A program made the position numbers and the translations under genes. Positions 12,201 to 23,752 of a stretch of 64,000 bases of DNA are shown here, one piece after another. Source of the stretch: Caenorhabditis elegans (Eukaryota > Nematoda > Chromadorea > Rhabditida > Rhabditidae); contig NC_003281.10 in the NCBI RefSeq assembly GCF_000002985.6, positions 13,578,001-13,642,000 of the forward strand, read 5' to 3'. Numbering within the stretch: the stretch's first letter is position 1; each line of letters starts with the position of its first letter. The notes beneath the pieces were generated by a model. The model was not told the origin of the DNA. It was given only the letters and a program-made list of their open reading frames with translations, and made no database searches.

Positions 12201-15200
12201 CCGGTAGATTTTTCCGCAAGTAGATTTTTCCGCCGATAGATTTTTCCGCAAGTAGATTTTTCCGCCGGTAGATTCTTTCCGCCGGTTCGATTTTTTCCGC
12301 AAGTACATTTTTCCGCCGGTTTGAGTTTTTCCGCAAATAGATCTTCCCGCCGGTTCGAGTTTTTCCGCAAGTACATTTTTCCGCCGGTAGATTCTTTCCG
12401 CCGGATCGAGTTTTTTGTCAAGTAGATTTTTCCGCCGGTTTGTGTTTTTCTGCAAGTAGATCTTCCCGCCGGTTCGAGTTTTTCCGCAAGTAGATTTTTC
12501 CGCCGATAGATTTTCCCGCAAGTAGATTTTTCCGCCGGTAGATTCTTTCCGCCGGTTCGATTTTTTCCGCAAGTACATTTTTCCGCCGGTTTGAGTTTTT
12601 CCGCAAGTAGATTTTTCCGCCGATAGATTTTCCCGCAAGTAGATTTTTCCGCTGGTAGATTCTTTCCGCCGGTTCGATTTTTTCCGCAAGTACATTTTTC
12701 CGCCGGTTTGAGTTTTTCCGCAAGTAGATCTTCCCGCCGGTTCGAGTTTTTCCGCAAGTAGATTTTTCCGCCGGTAGATTTTTCCGCAAGTAGATTTTTC
12801 CGCCGGTAGATTCTTTCCGCCGGTTCGATTTTTTCCGCAAGTAGAGTTTTCCGCCGGTTTGAGTTTTTCCGCAAGTAGATCTTCCCGCCGGTTCGAGTTT
12901 TTCCGCAAGTAGATTTTTCCGCCGGAAGATTTTTCCGCAAGTAGATTTTTCCGCCGGTAGATTCTTTCCGCCGGTTCGATTTTTTCCGCAAGTAGATTTT
13001 TCCGCCGGTAGATTTTTCCGCAAGTAGATTTTTCCGCCGGTAGATCCTTTCCGCCGGATCGAGTTTTTCGGCAATTAAATTTTTCCGCCGGTTGATTCTT
13101 TCCGCCGGATCGATTTTTTCCGCAAGTAGAGTTTTCCGCCGGTTTGAGTTTTTCCGCAAGTAGATCTTCCCGACGGTTCGAGTTTTTCCGCAAGTAGATT
13201 TTTCCGCCGGAAGATTTTTCCGCAAGTAGATTTTTCCGCCGGTAGATTCTTTCCGCCGGTTCGATTTTTTCCGCAAGTAGATTTTTCCGCCGGTAGATTT
13301 TTCCGCAAGTAGATTTTTCCGCCGGTAGATCCTTTCCGCCGGATCGAGTTTTTCGGCAATTAAATTTTTCCGCCGGTTGATTCTTTCCGCCGGTTCGATT
13401 TTCTCCGCAAGTAGATTTTGCCGCCGGTAGATTCTTTCCGCCGGATCGAGTTTTTTCGCAAGTAGATTTTTCCGCCGGTTTGAGTTTTTCCGCAAGTAGA
13501 TCTTCCCGTCGGTTCGAGTTTTTCCGCAAGTAGATTTTTCCGCCGGTAGATTTTTCCGCAAGTAGATTTTTCCGCCGATAGATTTTTCCGCAAGTAGATT
13601 TTTCCGCCGGTAGATTCTTTCCGCCGGTTCGATTTTTTCCGCAAGTACATTTTTCCGCCGGTTTGAGTTTTTCCGCAAGTAGATCTTCCCGCCGGTTCGA
13701 GTTTTTCCGCAAGTAGATTTTTCCGCCGGTAGATTTTTCCGCAAGTAGATTTTTCCGCCGGTAGATTCTTTCCGCCGGTTCGATTTTTTCCGCAAGTAGA
13801 GTTTTCCGCCGGTTTGAGTTTTTCCGCAAGTAGAGTTTTCCGCTGGTTCGAGTTTTTCCGCAAGTAGATTTTTCCGCCGGAAGATTTTTCCGCAAGTAGA
13901 TTTTTCCGCCGGTAGATTCTTTCCGCCGGTTCGATTTTTTCCGCAAGTAGATTTTTCCGCCGGTAGATTTTTCCGCAAGTAGATTTTTCCGCCGGTAGAT
14001 CCTTTCCGCCGGATCGAGTTTTTCGGCAATTAAATTTTTCCGCCGGTTGATTCTTTCCGCCGGATCGATTTTTTCCGCAAGTAGAGTTTTCCGCCGGTTT
14101 GAGTTTTTCCGCAAGTAGATCTTCCCGCCGGTTCGAGTTTTTCCGCAAGTAGATTTTTCCGCCGGAAGATTTTTCCGCAAGTAGATTTTTCCGCCGGTAG
14201 ATTCTTCCCGCCGGTTCGATTTTTTCCGCAAGTAGATTTTTTCCGCCGGAGGATTTTTCCGCAAGAGGATTTTTCCGCCGGAGAATCCTTTCCGCCGGAT
14301 CGAGTTTTTCGGCAATTAAATTTTTCCGCCGGTTGATTCTTTCCGCCGGTTCGATTTTCTCCGCAAGTAGATTTTGCCGCCGGTAGATTCTTTCCGCCGG
14401 ATCGAGTTTTTTCGCAAGTAGATTTTTCCGCCGGTATGAGTTTTTCCGCAAGTAGATCTTCCCGTCGGTTCCAGTTTTTCCGCAAGTAGATTTTTCCGCC
14501 GGTAGATTTTTCCGCAAGTAGATTTTTCCGCCGGTAGATTCTTTCCGCCGGTTCGATTTTTCCGCAAGTACATTTTTCCGCCGGTTTGAGTTTTTCCGCA
14601 AGTAGATCTTCCCGCCGGTTCGAGTTTTTCCGCAAGTAGAGTTTTCCGCTGGTTCGAGTTTTTCCGCAAGTAGATTTTTCCGCCGGAAGATTTTTCCGCA
14701 AGTAGATTTTTCCGCCGGTAGATTCTTTCCGCCGGTTCGATTTTTTCCGCAAGTAGATTTTTCCGCCGGTAGATTTTTCCGCAAGTAGATTTTTCCGCCG
14801 GTAGATTTTTCCGCAAGTAGATTTTTCCGCCGGTAGATTCTTTCCGCCGGTTCGATTTTTCCGCAAGTACATTCTTCCGCCGGTTTGAGTTTTTCCGCAA
14901 GTAGATCTTCCCGCCGGTTCGAGTTTTTCCGCAAGTAGATTTTGTCGCCGGTAGATTCTTTTCGCCGGATCGAGTTTTTCCGCAAGTAGATTTTTCCGCC
15001 GGTTTGAGTTTTTCCGCAAGTAGATTTTTCCGCCGGTTTGAGTTTTTCCGCAAGTAGATCTTCCCGTCGGTTCGAGTTTTTCCGCAAGTAGATTTTTCCG
15101 CTGGTTCAATTTTTTCCGCAAGTAGATTTTTCCCCCGGTAGATTCTTTCCGCCGGATCGAGTTTTTCCGCAAGTAGATTTTTCCGCCGGTTCAATTTTTT

Positions 15201-18200
15201 CCGCAAGTAGATTTTTCCGCCGGTAGATTCTTTCCGCCGGATCGAGTTTTTCCGCAAGTAGATTTTTCTGCCGGTTTGAGTTTTTCCGCAAGTAGATCCT
15301 CCCGCCGGTTCGAGTATTTCCGCAAGTAGATTTTTCCGCCGGTAGATTTTTCCGCAAGTAGGTTTTTTCCGCCGGTAGATTCTTTCCGCCGGATCGAGTT
15401 TTTGGTCAAGTAGATTTTTCCGCCGGTTTGTGTTTTTCTGCAAGTAGATCTTCCCGCCGGTTCGAGTTTTTCCGCCGGTAGATTCTTTTCGCCGGATCGA
15501 GTTTTTCCGCAAGTAGATTTTTCCGCCGGTTTGAGTTTTTCCGCAAGTAGATTTTTCCGCCGGTTCGAGTTTTTCCGCAAGTAGATTTTTCCCCCGGTAG
15601 ATTCTTTCCGCCGGATCGAGTTTTTCCGCAAGTAGATTTTTCCGCCGGTTCAATTTTTTCCGCAAGTAGATTTTTCCGCCGGTAGATTCTTTCCGCCGGA
15701 TCGAGTTTTTCCGCAAGTAGATTTTTCTGCCGGTTTGAGTTTTTCCGCAAGTAGATCCTCCCGCCGGTTCGAGTATTTCCGCAAGTAGATTTTTCCGCCG
15801 GTTTGAGTTTTTCCGCAAGTAGATTTTTCCGCCGGTTCGAGTTTTTCCGCAAGTAGATTTTTCCCCCGGTAGATTCTTTCCGCCGGATCGAGTTTTTCCG
15901 CAAGTAGATTTTTCCGCCGGTTCAATTTTTTCCGCAAGTAGATTTTTCCGCCGGTAGATTCTTTCCGCCGGATCGAGTTTTTCCGCAAGTAGATTTTTCT
16001 GCCGGTTTGAGTTTTTCCGCAAGTAGATCCTCCCGCCGGTTCGAGTATTTCCGCAAGTAGATTTTTCCGCCGGTAGATTTTTCCGCAAGTAGGTTTTTTC
16101 CGCCGGTAGATTCTTTCCGCCGGATCGAGTTTTTTGTCAAGTAGATTTTTCCGCCGGTTTGTGTTTTTCTGCAAGTAGATCTTCCCGCCGGTTCGAGTTT
16201 TTCCGCAAGTAGATTTTTCCGCCGATAGATTTTTCCGCAAGTAGATTTTTCCGCCGGTAGATTCTTTCCGCCGGTTCGATTTTTTCCGCAAGTACATTTT
16301 TCCGCCGGTTTGAGTTTTTCCGCAAGTAGATCTTCCCGTCGGTTCGAGTTTTTCCGCAAGTAGATTTTTCCGCCGGTTCAATTTTTCCGCAAGTAGATTT
16401 TTCCGCCGGTAGATTCTTTCCGCCGGATCGAGTTTTTCCGCAAGTAGATTTTTCCGCCGGTAGATTTTTCCGCAAGTAGATTTTTCCGCCGGTAGATTCT
16501 TTCCGCCGGATCGAGTTTTTCCGCAAGTAGATTTTTCCGCCGGTAGATTTTTCCGCAAGTAGATTTTTCCGCCGGTAGATTCTTTCCGCCGGATCGAGTT
16601 TTTCCGCAAGTAGATTTTTCTGCCGGTTTGAGTTTTTCCGCAAGTAGATCCTCCCGCCGGTTCGAGTATTTCCGCAAGTAGATTTTTCCGCCGGTAGATT
16701 TTTCCGCAAGTAGATTTTTTCCGCCGGTAGATTCTTTCCGCCGGTTCGATTTTTCCGCAAGTAGATTTTTTCCGCCGGTAGATTCTTTCCGCCGGTTCGA
16801 TTTTTTCCGCAAGTAGAGTTTTCCGCCGGTTCGATTTTTTCCGCAAGTACATTTTTCCGCCGGTTTGAGTTTTTCCGCAAGTAGATCTTCCCGCCGGTTC
16901 GAGTTTTTCCGCAAGTAGATTTTTCCGCCGGTAGATTTTTCCGCAAGTAGATTTTTCCGCCGGTAGATTCTTTCCGCCGGTTCGATTTTTTCCGCAAGTA
17001 GAGTTTTCCGCCGGTTTGAGTTTTTCCGCAAGTAGAGTTTTCCGCTGGTTCGAGTTTTTCCGCAAGTAGATTTTTCCGCCGGAAGATTTTTCCGCAAGTA
17101 GATTTTTCCGCCGGTAGATTCTTTCCGCCGGTTCGATTTTTTCCGCAAGTAGATTTTTCCGCCGGTAGATTTTTCCGCAAGTAGATTTTTCCGCCGGTAG
17201 ATTCTTTCCGCCGGTTCGATTTTTCCGCAAGTACATTTTTCCGCCGGTTTGAGTTTTTCCGCAAGTAGATCTTCCCGCCGGTTCGAGTTTTTCCGCAAGT
17301 AGATTTTGTCGCCGGTAGATTCTTTTCGCCGGATCGAGTTTTTCCGCAAGTAGATTTTTCCGCCGGTTTGAGTTTTTCCGCAAGTAGATTTTTCCGCCGG
17401 TTTGAGTTTTTCCGCAAGTAGATCTTCCCGTCGGTTCGAGTTTTTCCGCAAGTAGATTTTTCCGCTGGTTCAATTTTTTCCGCAAGTAGATTTTTCCCCC
17501 GGTAGATTCTTTCCGCCGGATCGAGTTTTTCCGAAGTAGATTTTTCCGCCGGTTCAATTTTTTCCGCAAGTAGATTTTTCCGCCGGTAGATTCTTTCCGC
17601 CGGATCGAGTTTTTCCGCAAGTAGATTTTTCCGCAAGTAGATTTTTCCGCCGGTAGATTCTTTCCGCCGGATCGAGTTTTTTGTCAAGTAGATTTTTCCG
17701 CCGGTTTGTGTTTTTCTGCAAGTAGATCTTCCCGCCGGTTCGAGTTTTTCCGCAAGTAGATTTTTCCGCCGATAGATTTTTCCGCAAGTAGATTTTTCCG
17801 CCGGTAGATTCTTTCCGCCGGTTCGATTTTTTCCGCAAGTACATTTTTCCGCCGGTTTGAGTTTTTCCGCAAGTAGATCTTCCCGTCGGTTCGAGTTTTT
17901 CCGCAAGTAGATTTTTCCGCCGGTTCAATTTTTCCGCAAGTAGATTTTTCCGCCGGTAGATTCTTTCCGCCGGATCGAGTTTTTCCGCAAGTAGATTTTT
18001 CCGCCGGTAGATTTTTCCGCAAGTAGATTTTTCCGCCGGTAGATTCTTTCCGCCGGATCGAGTTTTTCCGCAAGTAGATTTTTCTGCCGGTTTGAGTTTT
18101 TCCGCAAGTAGATCCTCCCGCCGGTTCGAGTATTTCCGCAAGTAGATTTTTCCGCCGGTAGATTTTTCCGCAAGTAGATTTTTTCCGCCGGTAGATTCTT

Positions 18201-21200
18201 TCCGCCGGATCGAGTTTTTTGTCAAGTAGATTTTTCCGCCGGTTTGTGTTTTTATGCAAGTAGATCTTCCCGCCGGTTCGAGTTTTTCCGCAAGTAGATT
18301 TTGTCGCCGGTAGATTCTTTTCGCCGGATCGAGTTTTTCCGCAAGTAGATTTTTCCGCCGGTTTGAGTTTTTCCGCAAGTAGATTTTTCCGCCGGTTTGA
18401 GTTTTTCCGCAAGTAGATCTTCCCGTCGGTTCGAGTTTTTCCGCAAGTAGATTTTTCCGCTGGTTCAATTTTTTCCGCAAGTAGATTTTTCCCCCGGTAG
18501 ATTCTTTCCGCCGGATCGAGTTTTTCCGCAAGTAGATTTTTCCGCCGGTTCAATTTTTTCCGCAAGTAGATTTTTCCGCCGGTAGATTCTTTCCGCCGGA
18601 TCGAGTTTTTCCGCAAGTAGATTTTTCTGCCGGTTTGAGTTTTTCCGCAAGTAGATCCTCCCGCCGGTTCGAGTATTTCCGCAAGTAGATTTTTCCGCCG
18701 GTAGATTTTTCCGCAAGTAGGTTTTTTCCGCCGGTAGATTCTTTCCGCCGGATCGAGTTTTTTGTCAAGTAGATTTTTCCGCCGGTTTGTGTTTTTCTGC
18801 AAGTAGATCTTCCCGCCGGTTCGAGTTTTTCCGCAAGTAGATTTTTCCGCCGATAGATTTTTCCGCAAGTAGATTTTTCCGCCGGTAGATTCTTTCCGCC
18901 GGTTCGATTTTTTCCGCAAGTACATTTTTCCGCCGGTTTGAGTTTTTCCGCAAATAGATCTTCCCGCCGGTTCGAGTTTTTCCGCAAGTAGATTTTTCCG
19001 CCGGTAGATTCTTTCCGCCGGATCGAGTTTTTTGTCAAGTAGATTTTTCCGCCGGTTTGTGTTTTTCCGCAAGTAGATTTTTCCGCCGATAGATTTTTCC
19101 GCAAGTAGATTTTTCCGCCGGTAGATTCTTTCCGCCGGTTCGATTTTTTCCGCAAGTACATTTTTCCGCCGGTTTGAGTTTTTCCGCAAGTAGATCTTCC
19201 CGCCGGTTCGAGTTTTTCCGCAAGTAGATTTTTCCGCCGGTAGATTTTTCCGCAAGTAGATTTTTCCGCCGGTAGATTCTTTCCGCCGGTTCGATTTTTT
19301 CCGCAAGTAGAGTTTTCCGCCGGTTTGAGTTTTTCCGCAAGTAGATCTTCCCGCCGGTTCGAGTTTTTCCGCAAGTAGATTTTTCCGCCGGAAGATTTTT
19401 CCGCAAGTAGATTTTTCCGCCGGGAGATTCTTTCCGCCGGTTCGATTTTTTCCGCAAGTAGATTTTTCCGCCGGTTTGAGTTTTTCCGCAAGTAGATTTT
19501 CCCGTCGGCTCGAGCTTTTCCGCAAGTAGATTTTTCCGCCGGTTCGATTTTTTCCGCAAGTAGATTTTTCCGCCGGTAGATTTTTCCGCAAGTAGATTTT
19601 TCCGCCGGTAGATTTTTCCGCAAGTAGATTTTTCCGCCGGTAGATTCTTTCCGCCGGTTCGATTTTTCCGCAAGTACATTTTTCCGCCGGTTTGAGTTTT
19701 TCCGCAAATAGATCTTCCCGCCGGTTCGAGTTTTTCCGCAAGTAGATTTTTCCGCCGGTAGATTCTTTCCGCCGGATCGAGTTTTTTGTCAAGTAGATTT
19801 TTCCGCCGGTTTGTGTTTTTCTGCAAGTAGATCTTCCCGCCGGTTCGAGTTTTTCCGCAAGTAGATTTTTCCGCCGATAGATTTTTCCGCAAGTAGATTT
19901 TTCCGCCGGTAGATCCTTTCCGCCGGATCGAGTTTTTCGGCAATTAAATTTTTCCGCCGGTTGATTCTTTCCGCCGGTTCGATTTTCTCCGCAAGTAGAT
20001 TTTGCCGCCGGTAGATTCTTTCCGCCGGATCGAGTTTTTTCGCAAGTAGATTTTTCCGCCGGTTTGAGTTTTTCCGCAAGTAGATCTTCCCGCCGGTTCG
20101 AGTTTTTCCGCAAGTAGATTTTTCCGCCGGAAGATTTTTCCGCAAGTAGATTTTTCCGCCGGTAGATTCTTTCCGCCGGTTCGATTTTTTCCGCAAGTAG
20201 ATTTTTCCGCCGGTACATTTTTCCGCAATTAGATTTTTCCGCCGGTAAATCCTTTCCGCCGGATCAATTTTTCCGCCGGTTTGAGTTTTTCCGCAAGTAG
20301 ATTTTTCCGCCGGTTTGAGTTTTTCCGCAAGTAGATCTTCCCGTCGGTTCGAGTTTTTCCGCAAGTAGATTTTTCCGCTGGTTCAATTTTTTCCGCAAGT
20401 AGATTTTTCCCCCGGTAGATTCTTTCCGCCGGATCGAGTTTTTCCGCAAGTAGATTTTTCCGCCGGTTCAATTTTTTCCGCAAGTAGATTTTTCCGCCGG
20501 TAGATTCTTTCCGCCGGATCGAGTTTTTCCGCAAGTAGATCTTCCCGCCGGTTCGAGTTTTTCCGCAAGTAGATTTTTCCGCCGATAGATTTTTCCGCAA
20601 GTAGATTTTTCCGCCGGTAGATTCTTTCCGCCGGTTCGATTTTTTCCGCAAGTACATTTTTCCGCCGGTTTGAGTTTTTCCGCAAGTAGATCTTCCCGTC
20701 GGTTCGAGTTTTTCCGCAAGTAGATTTTTCCGCCGGTTCAATTTTTCCGCAAGTAGATTTTTCCGCCGGTAGATTCTTTCCGCCGGATCGAGTTTTTCCG
20801 CAAGTAGATTTTTCCGCCGGTAGATTTTTCCGCAAGTAGATTTTTCCGCCGGTAGATTCTTTCCGCCGGATCGAGTTTTTCCGCAAGTAGATTTTTCTGC
20901 CGGTTTGAGTTTTTCCGCAAGTAGATCCTCCCGCCGGTTCGAGTATTTCCGCAAGTAGATTTTTCCGCCGGTAGATTCTTTTCGCCGGATCGAGTTTTTC
21001 CGCAAGTAGATTTTTCCGCCGGTTTGAGTTTTTCCGCAAGTAGATTTTTCCGCCGGTTTGAGTTTTTCCGCAAGTAGATCTTCCCGTCGGTTCGAGTTTT
21101 TCCGCAAGTAGATTTTTCCGCTGGTTCAATTTTTTCCGCAAGTAGATTTTTCCCCCGGTAGATTCTTTCCGCCGGTTCGAGTTTTTCCGCAAGTAGATTT

Positions 21201-21379
21201 TTCCGCCGGTTCAATTTTTTCCGCAAGTAGATTTTTCCGCCGGTAGATTCTTTCCGCCGGATCGATTTTTTCCGCAAGTAGATTTTTCTGCCGGTTTGAG
21301 TTTTTCCGCAAGTAGATCTTCCCGCCGGTTCGAGTTTTTCCGCAAGTAGATTTTTCCGCCGGTTCAATTTTTTCCGCAA
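6282..21379. repeat. 15.1-kb complex satellite (CCGCAAGTAGA / CCGCCGGT units)
   Basis: The whole block is built from two alternating subunits of about 16-18 bp, TTTTTCCGCAAGTAGA and TTTTTCCGCCGGT followed by TAGAT, TTGAG, TCGAG, GATCGAG or similar. Variants such as TTCGGCAATTAAATTTTT, TTTTGTCAAGTAG and GATCCTCCCGCCGG recur in fixed contexts, so the array has higher-order structure. For example, the TTCGGCAATTAAA variant recurs at a spacing of 285 bp several times (near 11296, 11683/11968, 13074/13359). All three minus-strand frames are open over hundreds to more than 1300 codons, simply because the unit rarely contains TTA, CTA or TCA on the plus strand; the translations are Lys/Arg/Gly-rich repeats. 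No splice structure, unique segment or start context supports a gene. The array starts abruptly at CCGCCGGTAGATCC and ends at TTTTCCGCAA. Confidence 0.97.
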
Positions 21380-21399
21380 ACTTTTTTTTTTCGGTGAGC

Positions 21400-21720
21400 G
21401 GCGATCATAAATAGCCAAAAAAAAATCGGCGATCGCCGATTGCCGATTGCCGATCAGTGTGCGTCTAATTTTTTTCAATTTAAAAATCCTAATTTTAAGA
21501 GCTCTTTCAAATAATTTTTTATAAAAACAGGAATATTAGGCAACGAAAAGCAATCCTTGATACCTTAAAATTCGAAAAGTAGTGAAAAATAGTCCGAAAA
21601 TATACCTTTTTCCTTCTTCAGAGGGGTCTATCTTGGACTATAAAATTTCATCGGCGATCGCCGATCGCCGACCCGTTTTTCCCTTTCGGCGATCGGCGAT
21701 CGCCGATCGCCGATTGCCGC
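21400..21720. repeat. cggcgatcgccgat short palindromic repeats at satellite edge
   Basis: Two clusters of overlapping CGGCGATCGCCGAT/TTGCCGAT palindromic units lie at about 21405-21455 and 21650-21720, separated by AT-rich sequence. A diverged version occurs at about 31106-31140 inside the sugar kinase gene. These are dispersed repeats; 21720-21890 shows no gene. Confidence 0.7.
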
Positions 21721-21891
21721 TCACCCCTGATCCCCATCCCCCTCCCACCCCCCGGCCCAAGCAGTTTTTTTTGGGATGAAAAAATTCGCAAAAAATTTTC
21801 CCGTGGTGGAGAGTTGAACTCACACTGATTTCAAATATTTTGGTTTCGCCGCCTTTTCCGTAAAATTGAAGTAAAATCTTTTATAGATATA

Positions 21892-22247
21892 CACTCAAAA
21901 TAAGAAAACTGCGTGGCGTGTACTGCAGAAAACCTCATAATTAGGCCCCGCCTTTTTCTCGTCCACTCACGGAGAAAAGGCAAAAATTTGGGGACCAACC
22001 AATATCAGGCTGCCGACATCCTACGGGTTCCGCGCGCCGCTATGTTTAACTCGCAGCGGGCGGAGACAGCTCGCCACACCCACAGCGAGTTAAACATAGC
22101 GGCGCGCGGAACCCGTAGGATGTCGGCGGCCTGATATTGGTTGGTCCCCAAATTTTTGCCTTTTCTCCGTGAGTGGACGAGAAAAAGGCGGGGCCTAATT
22201 ATGAGGTTTTCTGTAGTACACACCACGCAGTTTTCTTATTTTGAGTG
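21892..22247. mobile_element. Palindromic MITE flanked by TA, Tc1/mariner-type target site
   Basis: A 356-bp foldback: the left arm beginning CACTCAAAATAAGAAAACTG is repeated inverted at the right end, and complementarity continues through the GGGGACCAACCAATATCAGG and GTTTAACTCGC segments almost to the centre, leaving only a short loop near 22060-22080. TA is present on both sides (21890-21891 and 22248-22249), as expected for a TA target-site duplication. There is no transposase ORF; the two near-identical 73-codon ORFs on opposite strands are only the two arms read outward. Non-autonomous element; assignment to Tc1/mariner rests on the TA alone. Confidence 0.8.
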
Positions 22248-22352
22248 TACATCTGGTCAAGCATTTTGTAATTATTTAATCTGTGAAATATAGGGCTGCT
22301 AAAGCTGCTGCAAAGGGCTCAGCCCTTTATTTGGCGCATTTCATTGAAAAAC

Positions 22353-22497
22353 GCAGTGCGAAAGGGGTTGTTTGACAGCCCCCGACACTTTCGGGGTTCC
22401 GCCAACCTCGCGCCACTTGCCACCATGACCCTCTGTATAGTGCCGCGCGGAACCCCGAAAGTGTCGGGGGCTGTCAAACAACCAACTCTCGCACTGC
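22353..22497. repeat. GC-rich foldback (GACAGCCCCCGACACTTTCG arms)
   Basis: Two inverted arms of about 50 bp (22353-22402 and 22447-22497) share GTTTGACAGCCCCCGACACT and GGGGTTCCGC, around a 44-nt loop. Flanking sequence (22283-22350 and 22500-22560) has further GGGCTCAGCCC/GGGGCTAGCCCC palindromes, suggesting a larger decayed element. No ORF of note. Confidence 0.7.
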
Positions 22498-22586
22498 ATT
22501 ACTCGAAGTGGGCCCCAGCCCCAAAAGGGCTCAGCCCCACTGTAGGGGCTAGCCCCCAGTCCTAGTGAAATATACCCACATAAATA

Positions 22587-23533
22587 CAGGGTGGGCCAAA
22601 AGTATGGTAACACATGAAGCGCTCTTTTACATGAGATTTTCGCGCGACTGCCACGTCATACGTACATTTTTCTATCGAATACTGATAGCTGAATAAATTT
22701 CCTTCAATTTGACCCAAAATTTGTAATGTTTCCCAATAAGGTGCGATTTTAATCACCCCGGCAATTTGGCGAACCCTTTCGAAAAAACGGCGTTTTGGCA
22801 CGCGGCACTTCCCACACAAACGCACCTCCCACGCACCCCAATAACTTTCAGATGTATGATTTTTATGTTAAATTGAAAGTTAAAGAAGTGAAGAAGCGTT
22901 TTTGATTGTTTTTGTACCAAATAAAAATTTTCTGTGTTGACACTGGCGCCTAGCAAGAACCTTTGAATATTTCATGAATTCAACTTTCCGAAATTTACTC
23001 AGTTTTTTTGGTTTCGCAAGGCGTAACGACCCACAAAATCAGCGGAGCTAATTTTTTTCTAAAAATTCTGAAAAGTCAGGTCAAACCGTTCCAAAAAGTA
23101 CTAAAATGAATTTTTCTTCATACTGCTGCCGCCGCTCACATCCATCTTTCTGGCGACTGTTTCATTCAAGACTTCAACTACTGCCACAGTCCATGACAGA
23201 AATACCACGACAGAAATTTTTTGGATTTTTGTTTTTAAAGAATCTCCAGACCAAGAGCATTCTTTGAACTATAAAAACTTGTAAGATACTTGATGGATTC
23301 CTCGAGAAAAATGTAGAAATCCCGCAGAATGCCGACTTGCGTGCCATAAAGATCGTGATCTCAAAAGCTCTGAAGGCCTGCAGCGATGCGGATGGGGATA
23401 TTTTGAAAATTCAAAACGTTAATCTGGTCAGTATTTTATGGAGAACAAAACTTGTACACATTGATGTAATAACTCTCTCCACACGTGAAGTTATAGAGCT
23501 GCAAACGTGTTACCATACTTTTGGCCCACCCTG
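22587..23533. mobile_element. 947-bp mariner-like element with perfect 27-bp inverted termini
   Basis: The left end (22587-22613, starting CAGGGTGGGCCAAAAGTATG) is exactly the reverse complement of the right end (23507-23533). TA flanks both sides (22585-22586 and 23534-23535). The termini and TA target are typical of the Tc1/mariner superfamily. The interior has no intact transposase. A short plus-strand frame at about 23337-23500 (ISKALKACSDADGDI) is vaguely like the extreme C-terminus of such transposases, which I treat as a possible remnant only. Size is too small for an autonomous copy. Confidence 0.8.
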
Positions 23534-23689
23534 TACTGCAATTCTATAAAAATAAACATTAGGGCGCGCTTGCACATCAATTACAAAAAGCGCACCATTC
23601 GGAGTCATCATAATCGTACAGATGCGAATCCGAATCGACGTCCGAGTAACAGTTGAACAGCTTAAAATTGAAGATATTCTCATAAATAT

Positions 23690-23695
23690 TTTATT
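23690..23695 (-). terminator. Polyadenylation signal of the glutamine synthetase locus
   Basis: AATAAA on the minus strand, 57 nt past the glutamine synthetase stop codon. The stretch 23536-23689 shows nothing else. Confidence 0.5.
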
Positions 23696-23752
23696 TCGTT
23701 CGATTCGAATAAATCGTGTACTTTTATTCTGGATATCTAAGACAGCATAATT

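Noticed and set aside
6282..21379. CRISPR-like array
   Set aside because: The DNA is eukaryotic and there are no unique spacers of constant length between identical repeats; the variation is that of a satellite.
6199..21478. Dozens of long minus-strand ORFs (up to about 1300 codons) as genes
   Set aside because: All three frames are open and the translations are the satellite unit repeated; there is no unique sequence, splice structure or plausible start.
21800..21850. tRNA-like GAGTTGAACTC B-box on the minus strand
   Set aside because: No A-box at suitable distance and no stems.
22341..22825. ORFs of about 90 codons as transposase genes
   Set aside because: They read through inverted repeats and element ends and lack catalytic DDE/D motifs.
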